Below the pieces are notes generated by a model. It saw only the letters and a list, made by a program, of their open reading frames with translations. It was not told where the DNA came from and ran no database searches. From Gammaproteobacteria bacterium (GTDB lineage Bacteria > Pseudomonadota > Gammaproteobacteria > Eutrophobiales > Eutrophobiaceae): a stretch of 10,889 nucleotides of DNA. Positions 6,358 through 10,889 of the stretch are shown here, piece by piece. Made by a program: the position numbers and the translations under genes. The stretch spans positions 1 through 10,889 of the forward strand of contig JAENIZ010000071.1 of NCBI GenBank assembly GCA_016844485.1. The letters are read 5' to 3'. Numbering within the stretch: position 1 is the first letter of the stretch; every line of letters starts with the position of its first letter.

Positions 6358-7926
6358 ACCCCTGCGCAGGCAGGCTGCGTAGGTTCGACGCATCAATGCT
6401 ATGGTGGCTTGGGCCATACGCCGCTCACGGGCGGAGTCGACCCCGAAGTACCGTTTGATGTAGTCGCGCATGGCCAGCCCAGTGATCCAATCCGAGACCA
6501 CCTGCGGCCAGACGCGCGAGCTACACCCGGCCACGGTGCGCACAAACCACCACAGGCGCATGGGCCCCCCGGGAAAGACGCCACAGGCGAGAAACTTTGC
6601 CAATATTTCCAGGCGTTGCCGGAGGGGGTACTCGCCTTGATAGACAGGATTCGTGAGATAACAGGTCTTGTTGCGAATGCGGCGGGCAATGTCGCAATCA
6701 CATGCCAGGCGCCGGTACAAGGCCTTGTAGGCCTGCACCATGGTGTCATAATCCATGCGCTTAGGCAGGAAGTTTGTGCCCGGTTTGGTGTTGTCCGCAC
6801 ATTCCGCGCCCTCGATAAGGCGTCCCTCATGCTTCAGGCGCTCGTAAAGCGGTGTCCGGGGCAGTGCGGTCAATAACCCGATCATGGCTACCTGGATCCC
6901 CGAGGCCTTAATAAAGTGGTATTGCCGGTCGAAGGCCTCCAAGGTATCGTTGTCAAACCCGACGATGAAGCCCGCGAACACATCGATTCCGTAGCCATAG
7001 ATCTTATGCACGGCAGCAAGAATATCCTGGCGGGTGTTTTGGATTTTGTTGATCTCCCTCAGACTCGCTGCATCTGGCGATTCAATGCCGATGAATATCC
7101 AGCTAAACCTCGCCTCCCGGAACAGCCGCAGCAGCTCTGCGTCCTCAGCCAGGTTCAAGGAGGCCTGAGTTCCGAACCGGATCACGTACCCATGCTGTTG
7201 CTGGTAATCTGCCAGGTATCGGAGCAGTTCCTTCGCCTTTCGCTTGTTGCCAATCAGGTTATCATCGACAAAAAACACATTATGTACACCGAGGGAACGG
7301 AGGTGATCCAGCTCTTGTCCGATCTGCGCTAGATTTTTGGTACGCGGCCGACGACCGAACATCACGATAATGTCACAAAAATCGCAACGGTATGGGCAAC
7401 CCCGGGAAAACTGTATACTTGCCGTGGCGTACCGATCCAACTTCAAGAGGTCAAAGCGCGGCGGCGGCGAGTCAACCAGATCCACGATGCCCATCTCCCG
7501 GTATAACCGACGTGCCACACTCTGTTCAAAGTCGCGGCAGAACCGGGGCCAAGTGTACTCAGCCTCACCTGTCACCACTGTATCCGCCAATTCATGGTAG
7601 CGCTCCGGACATAGTGATGCGTAGCTGCCACCTGCAATAACATAGTAGCCACGCCCGTGGTAGTAATTAAGCAGTTCGCGCTGACGCCTGAACTGGACGG
7701 CCATACCACAAACGCCAATTAAGTCAGCCTGCGGATATAAAGGAACGGTATCAATGTTTTCGTCAATGATTTGTACTTGCCAATTGGGCGGGCACAAAGC
7801 CGCTAGAGTGGCAAGACCCAAGGGTGGGTTTAGAGTCAGCTTTCCCGGTAATATTTTTTCCAGCGCCCAGCGGAAACTCCAGAAGCTTTCCGGGAACCGC
7901 GGGTTAATAAGTAATAAACGGAACAT
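6028..7926 (-). CDS. B12-binding radical SAM protein with DUF4070-type region and extra C-terminal domain
   Basis: The 632-residue protein has the layout of cobalamin-dependent radical SAM enzymes related to hopanoid methylases such as HpnP. An N-terminal B12-binding-like domain covers about 1-150 (LLLINPRFPESFWSF, NPPLGLATLAAL, VVTGEAEYTWP). A radical SAM barrel follows, with C-X3-C-X2-C at Cys177, Cys181 and Cys184 (SRGCPYRCDFCDIIVMFGRR). FFVDDNLIGNKRKAKELL, FGTQASLNLAED and IGIESPD are typical, and a DUF4070-like region extends to about 505. Relatives usually end near there at 450-530 residues. The extra tail looks like a STAS-type fold. The exact reaction is unknown; a methyl transfer or other radical change on a lipid is possible. 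The start MFRLLLINP fits the family, but GGGAG sits directly against the ATG. The gene is GC-rich compared with its neighbours and has no FNR box. Confidence 0.85.
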   Translation of the reverse strand: MFRLLLINPRFPESFWSFRWALEKILPGKLTLNPPLGLATLAALCPPNWQVQIIDENIDTVPLYPQADLIGVCGMAVQFRRQRELLNYYHGRGYYVIAGGSYASLCPERYHELADTVVTGEAEYTWPRFCRDFEQSVARRLYREMGIVDLVDSPPPRFDLLKLDRYATASIQFSRGCPYRCDFCDIIVMFGRRPRTKNLAQIGQELDHLRSLGVHNVFFVDDNLIGNKRKAKELLRYLADYQQQHGYVIRFGTQASLNLAEDAELLRLFREARFSWIFIGIESPDAASLREINKIQNTRQDILAAVHKIYGYGIDVFAGFIVGFDNDTLEAFDRQYHFIKASGIQVAMIGLLTALPRTPLYERLKHEGRLIEGAECADNTKPGTNFLPKRMDYDTMVQAYKALYRRLACDCDIARRIRNKTCYLTNPVYQGEYPLRQRLEILAKFLACGVFPGGPMRLWWFVRTVAGCSSRVWPQVVSDWITGLAMRDYIKRYFGVDSARERRMAQATIALMRRTYAACLRRGDLDVSVRLTETAARLVVTLRGTVDQRFFTHAVHRIERLLRGTAITLLLRIDECSEKQLHYLDVLLQRLSCYGERVSLHLNHKIQPLLKTDLSVFHMIADEGFTLTSATS

Positions 7927-8100
7927 CTCCCATGCTCAAATAAGTAGCGAACGGGTTCACTGAAACTTGCCGTGTATTTAATTCCGGAGTAATTGCTTCA
8001 TTATTTATTTTGACGGTCAGGCGCGAGATTCGCCTGTTCCCGGAATACCGGCGCAAAGCCTTTATTATCTTCGCAAGCATGGCTCATGCATGATATGAAT
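7927..8100. other. gap between phyH2 and the radical SAM gene, with a small hairpin
   Basis: This 174-base gap has no gene and no FNR-like box. CAGGCG (8018-8023) and CGCCTG (8031-8036) form a perfect 6-bp stem with a 7-base loop. No T tract follows on the minus strand, so it would be a weak terminator for phyH2 at best. The radical SAM gene may be read through from phyH2 or have its own promoter, which I could not recognise. Confidence 0.35.
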
Positions 8101-8859
8101 CTAGACGCGGAACACGTATTCCTTTCCAAGGATGCGATCGATATCCGGCGGGAAGTTTTTGTATTTGTCAGCATAATAACGTTCCAGATGATCACCTTCA
8201 GACAGGCGATTATAGGTTGCAAAATATAAACGCCGGGTTTTATCCGTCATATTCGGTTCAGAGGCGTGCGGTACATAACAATCAAAAAATGCAAGATCAC
8301 CCGGACGGGTTGGATAATGCACAAAATCCATGCCAGCCATATCTTCATCGGTTAACGGTTCCCACTCCCTGAACAGTCCCTTATTATGGTGGCCAGCAAC
8401 GAGTTGCAGACAGCCATTCTCAATGGTTGCCTCATCAATACATACCATTACATTGATAAAATATGTTGCATAATCCTCCCAGCCTGCCTGCGAATCCTGA
8501 TGTGGCTTGAAACCATCACCTCCGGGCATTTTAAAGTTGATCTTCTCTTTAAACAGGATGGCTTTTTCTCCCAGGATCTGTCCAACAGGTATTTTTAATA
8601 CCTTACTGAGTTCTGCGAATCCTGTGTGAAACGGTGAGATGTTCTCTATCCGGTTAATCAGTTTTGCATCAGGATCGAGTCTGCTTTTTTCATGATAAAC
8701 CCAGTGCTTGCCGCTTTCTTCAGGGAGTGATGCAAGTTCATTCGCCCATGTTTCGATCCGTTGCATTTCTTTCACAGAAAATGCATTTCGAACCACCACA
8801 AAACCATCACGATGGAAATCATCCGTTTTTTTCTTGTCAAGTGCAGGTATTGATAACAT
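8101..8859 (-). CDS. PhyH-family Fe(II)/2-oxoglutarate dioxygenase, copy 2 (phyH2)
   Basis: This 252-residue protein is a clear but diverged paralogue of the gene at 4909-5676. The metal triad is complete: His120 and Asp122 (KPHQDSQAGW) and His198 (AFFDCYVPHASEPN), with Arg209 or Arg210 suited to hold 2-oxoglutarate. It shares LFKEKIN-KMPG, REWEPLTDED, NRLSEGD and YYADKYKNFPPD with copy 1. The strong match at both the metal site and the C-terminal YYADK motif suggests similar substrates. The substrate is unknown; phosphonate, lipid and small amino-acid hydroxylases all occur in this superfamily. The start at 8859 gives an N-terminus matching copy 1 but has no visible Shine-Dalgarno. It stands alone between hemN and the radical SAM gene, with its own FNR-type promoter. 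Confidence 0.88.
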   Translation of the reverse strand: MLSIPALDKKKTDDFHRDGFVVVRNAFSVKEMQRIETWANELASLPEESGKHWVYHEKSRLDPDAKLINRIENISPFHTGFAELSKVLKIPVGQILGEKAILFKEKINFKMPGGDGFKPHQDSQAGWEDYATYFINVMVCIDEATIENGCLQLVAGHHNKGLFREWEPLTDEDMAGMDFVHYPTRPGDLAFFDCYVPHASEPNMTDKTRRLYFATYNRLSEGDHLERYYADKYKNFPPDIDRILGKEYVFRV

Positions 8860-8898
8860 GGTTAATTATATAAATCTGATGAAAATGAAATTGTCAAA

Positions 8899-8904
8899 TT
8901 TATA
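8899..8904 (-). promoter_or_regulatory. -10 element of phyH2 promoter
   Basis: TATAAA on the minus strand, inside GATATAAAT, differs from TATAAT at one position. If its first base is -12, transcription starts near 8892 and the FNR box is centred at -41.5, the textbook class II position. No -35 hexamer is needed in that arrangement. The leader before the phyH2 ATG would be about 33 bases. Confidence 0.6.
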
Positions 8905-8926
8905 TCAAAAATGTTTATTGCATTAA

Positions 8927-8940
8927 TTGATCTATATCAA
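8927..8940 (-). promoter_or_regulatory. perfect FNR-type operator upstream of phyH2
   Basis: TTGATCTATATCAA on the plus strand matches TTGAT-N4-ATCAA exactly. It lies 74 bases (centre to ATG) upstream of phyH2 and 29.5 bases from the first base of the TATAAA -10, which fits a class II activated promoter. It is about 105 bases beyond the hemN stop, so it belongs to phyH2. Another CRP/FNR-family regulator with the same consensus is possible. Confidence 0.8.
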
Positions 8941-9042
8941 TTAGACAGCATTAAAAAACACGAGCGCTCAGACATTAGCTGCACGGATACCGGATAATAT
9001 AACTCTTAGGTATTAATTACGTATTACGGGTCAAATCAATCA

Positions 9043-10434
9043 TCAGACAAGTTTTGAGAAAGTTCCTGCAGGTTGTCCTGAACGAAAGTATTTATCGAAA
9101 ACCATACAGACATTTCGTATTAACAAACGTCCATGTGGAGAAACCGTAATACTTTCCACATCAAGATCCAATAACCCGTGCTTTTCCATTTCTTTCAGCG
9201 ATATTAATTCATCATAAAAATAATCTTCAAAATTGATGCCATAGCGTTCTTCAATATCTGAATATTTAATGTGAAAATGACAAATTAACTGAATGATTAC
9301 ATCCCGTCTTAACAGATCATCATTGTCAAGCTTGATTCCACGGAAAACCGGGATCTTGTTATTATTAATGCAATATTCATACTCATCTATAGAACGAACA
9401 TTTTGTGCATAACAATGGCCTATGCGGCTAATGGCAGTAATACCCATTCCTATGATGTCACACCCTCCATGCGTCGAATATCCCTGAAAATTACGATGCA
9501 GACTGCCGTTTCGTTGTGCAATAGCAAGTTCATCGTCCGATTTTGCAAAATGATCCATCCCTATATAAACATAACCCTGTTGTATCAAGTAGCTGATAGT
9601 ATGTTGAAGTATTTCAAGCTTGACATCTGCGCCAGGCAGTGACTGTTCATCAATATTCTGCTGTGATTTGAATATTTGTGGCAGATGAGCATAGTTATAA
9701 ACAGCAATCCGATCGGGATTCAATTCAACAATGATATTTAATGTCTCACAAAACCCTTTGACAGTTTGTTTCGGCAGCCCATATATCAAATCTATATTGA
9801 TTGAGTGATATCCTGCCCGACGGGCTGAGTGTATTACACTGCGGGTCTCATCCAGTGTCTGCACTCTGTTAACTGCCTCTTGTACATCAGGATTAAAATC
9901 CTGCACACCAACACTCATACGATTGAAACCAATCTCCCTGAGTATGACTATAGTATCTTCACCCGTCTCTCGAGGATCGATTTCAACAGAATAATCTCCA
10001 CAATCATCATCCCTCAATGTAAAATGTTCACGCGTAACAGCCATCAAATCACGCATCTGTGAATGATTGATGAATGTAGGTGTTCCACCTCCCCAGTGAA
10101 GTTGTTCAACAACCCTGTCATGATCAAAAAGCTGCCCTTGTAATGCGATTTCCCTGTGCAAAGTTGAAAGATAAGACACGGCTCGTTGACGATTTTTAGT
10201 GATGATTTTGTTACAGGCACAGTAAAAACATACACGACTGCAAAACGGAAGATGGAAATATAATGATAATGGAGATGGAATAAAATCTTCATTCGTCCGT
10301 TGTGCCATATTGGCATAATGAACATCATTAAATCCATCATGGAAGTTGACTGCTGTCGGATATGATGTATATCGCGGCCCTGATTGCGCATACCGGGCAA
10401 TAAGGTCTTTATCAAACAAAACGGGATCGACCAT
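9043..10434 (-). CDS. hemN: HemN, oxygen-independent coproporphyrinogen III oxidase
   Basis: HemN oxidatively decarboxylates coproporphyrinogen III to protoporphyrinogen IX with S-adenosylmethionine and a 4Fe-4S cluster, allowing haem synthesis without O2. The 463-residue protein is close to E. coli HemN (457). The hallmark C-X3-C-X2-C-X-C is at Cys65, Cys69, Cys72 and Cys74 (PFCSRVCFYCACNK). Other signatures are the N-terminal RYAQSGPRYTSYPTA, which separates true HemN from HemW, then LHWGGGTPTF, SVEIDPRET, RMSVGVQDFNPDVQEAVNR, INIDLIYGLPKQT, YIGMDHFAK and LHRNFQGYSTHGG. The sequence is AT-rich; the 60-base line at 9181 has 16 G or C. The start at 10434 agrees with the family N-terminus; AGG lies 11 bases upstream. 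It has its own upstream FNR-like box. Confidence 0.97.
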   Translation of the reverse strand: MVDPVLFDKDLIARYAQSGPRYTSYPTAVNFHDGFNDVHYANMAQRTNEDFIPSPLSLYFHLPFCSRVCFYCACNKIITKNRQRAVSYLSTLHREIALQGQLFDHDRVVEQLHWGGGTPTFINHSQMRDLMAVTREHFTLRDDDCGDYSVEIDPRETGEDTIVILREIGFNRMSVGVQDFNPDVQEAVNRVQTLDETRSVIHSARRAGYHSINIDLIYGLPKQTVKGFCETLNIIVELNPDRIAVYNYAHLPQIFKSQQNIDEQSLPGADVKLEILQHTISYLIQQGYVYIGMDHFAKSDDELAIAQRNGSLHRNFQGYSTHGGCDIIGMGITAISRIGHCYAQNVRSIDEYEYCINNNKIPVFRGIKLDNDDLLRRDVIIQLICHFHIKYSDIEERYGINFEDYFYDELISLKEMEKHGLLDLDVESITVSPHGRLLIRNVCMVFDKYFRSGQPAGTFSKLV

Positions 10435-10889
10435 CGGTAAAATGCCTAATTTTGATTATTTTTTATCAAAAACAAGCTGGTCACAACATGATCTAGATCA
10501 ACAAGTTTGTAATTTCACTGATTATTCACGCTGATTTTTGTTAATCCTGTAAACAGGTAAAATCCGCGAAGAATCAATACAATGATCAATCCACATATAG
10601 TGGCCGCGAATCTTGCCAATAGCGGAACTTATTGTTTTCACAGTGGCAAACCTGTACCTCCAGATTAATCACCTGAGTGTCACTATTATTGTTCCAAATC
10701 AATAATCATAGAGAAGAAATAATGTATTTTAATTTTGTATTTATTACATATTAAATTGGGGTACACGATGTTGCAGACCTAATTCGAACCATCGAACTGG
10801 ATGATGGTTGAAGTGTAATCACAGAAATTCCTGGTGTATAGGTAAACGCCACCACACAGTCATTAAAATCATCTAACATCCCCCGATTT
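10435..10889. other. upstream region of hemN without a convincing gene
   Basis: The 455 bases to the right edge hold the hemN promoter (about 10440-10505) and otherwise AT-rich sequence. Inverted repeats seen are CCTGT-AA-ACAGG (10546-10557), CCAC-ATATA-GTGG near 10592, and AACCATC (10787-10793) with GATGGTT (10803-10809) around a 9-base loop. A minus-strand frame is open from the right edge to a TAA at 10751-10753 (about 46 codons). It has no family motif and could be the end of an unseen gene or chance. A plus-strand ATG at about 10722 follows GAGAAG but ends after 10 codons. Confidence 0.4.
10488..10501 (-). promoter_or_regulatory. FNR-type operator upstream of hemN (one mismatch)
   Basis: ATGATCTAGATCAA on the plus strand, or TTGATCTAGATCAT on the coding strand, matches TTGAT-N4-ATCAA at nine of ten fixed positions. 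Its centre is 60 bases upstream of the hemN ATG. At 29.5 bases downstream an AT-rich TAAAAA (10465-10460) could serve as a poor -10. A second palindrome, TTTGAT-N8-ATCAAA (10451-10470), lies between this box and the start codon; its spacer of 8 is wrong for FNR. Control of hemN by FNR-type regulators is common in proteobacteria. Confidence 0.65.

Noticed and set aside
6409..7640. Several plus-strand frames of 80-155 codons antisense to the radical SAM gene
   Set aside because: Long antisense frames are expected in a GC-rich gene; they carry no motifs, and the minus-strand protein has clear domains.
8951..8969. Possible terminator after hemN: GAGCGCTC followed by six T on the minus strand
   Set aside because: The 8-base palindrome has no room for a loop, so a stable hairpin cannot form before the T run. 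A longer stem was not found.
10451..10470. TTTGAT-N8-ATCAAA palindrome upstream of hemN as a second FNR site
   Set aside because: The spacer is 8 bases, not 4, and it lies where the -10 and transcription start should be. It may be chance in AT-rich sequence.
1..10889. CRISPR arrays, tRNA or rRNA genes, insertion sequences, toxin-antitoxin pairs
   Set aside because: I saw no regularly spaced repeats, no tRNA-like cloverleaf, no transposase motifs and no terminal inverted repeats with target duplications.

Overview
The window reads as chromosomal DNA of a gammaproteobacterium-like organism of moderate GC, able to live with little or no oxygen. The evidence is a UbiD close to the enterobacterial enzyme, the proteobacterial O2-independent ubiquinone set (UbiT, UbiU, UbiV), an O2-independent coproporphyrinogen III oxidase (HemN), and FNR-type operators (TTGAT-N4-ATCAA). 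The species cannot be named from the sequence.

Layout: 1-1418 (minus) is ubiD, cut by the left edge. 1507-2028 (plus) is ubiT, divergent from ubiD. On the minus strand, a tight run goes from right to left: a phytanoyl-CoA dioxygenase-family gene (phyH1, 5676-4909), a YhcC-like radical SAM gene (about 4883-3999), ubiU (4011-2995) and ubiV (2998-2087). The last three overlap, and only 25 bases separate them from phyH1. A perfect FNR box (5765-5778) lies upstream of phyH1. Next comes a 632-residue B12-binding/DUF4070-type radical SAM gene (7926-6028), clearly richer in GC than its neighbours and carrying an extra C-terminal domain. A second PhyH-family gene (phyH2, 8859-8101) has its own perfect FNR box (8927-8940) in exact class II geometry over a -10 element. 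hemN (10434-9043) has a one-mismatch FNR box 60 bases upstream. The last 455 bases hold no convincing gene.

Taken together, the window looks like an oxygen-limitation island. UbiD decarboxylates the quinone ring precursor with prenylated FMN, UbiT is the SCP2-type lipid-binding accessory, UbiU/UbiV hydroxylate the ring without O2, and HemN makes protoporphyrinogen without O2. The unexpected partners are the two PhyH-type Fe(II)/2-oxoglutarate dioxygenases. They should need O2, yet they carry the best FNR boxes here, and one appears to lead the transcript that includes ubiU and ubiV. Their substrate is unknown. The YhcC-like protein also lacks about 31 residues of its barrel compared with known relatives.
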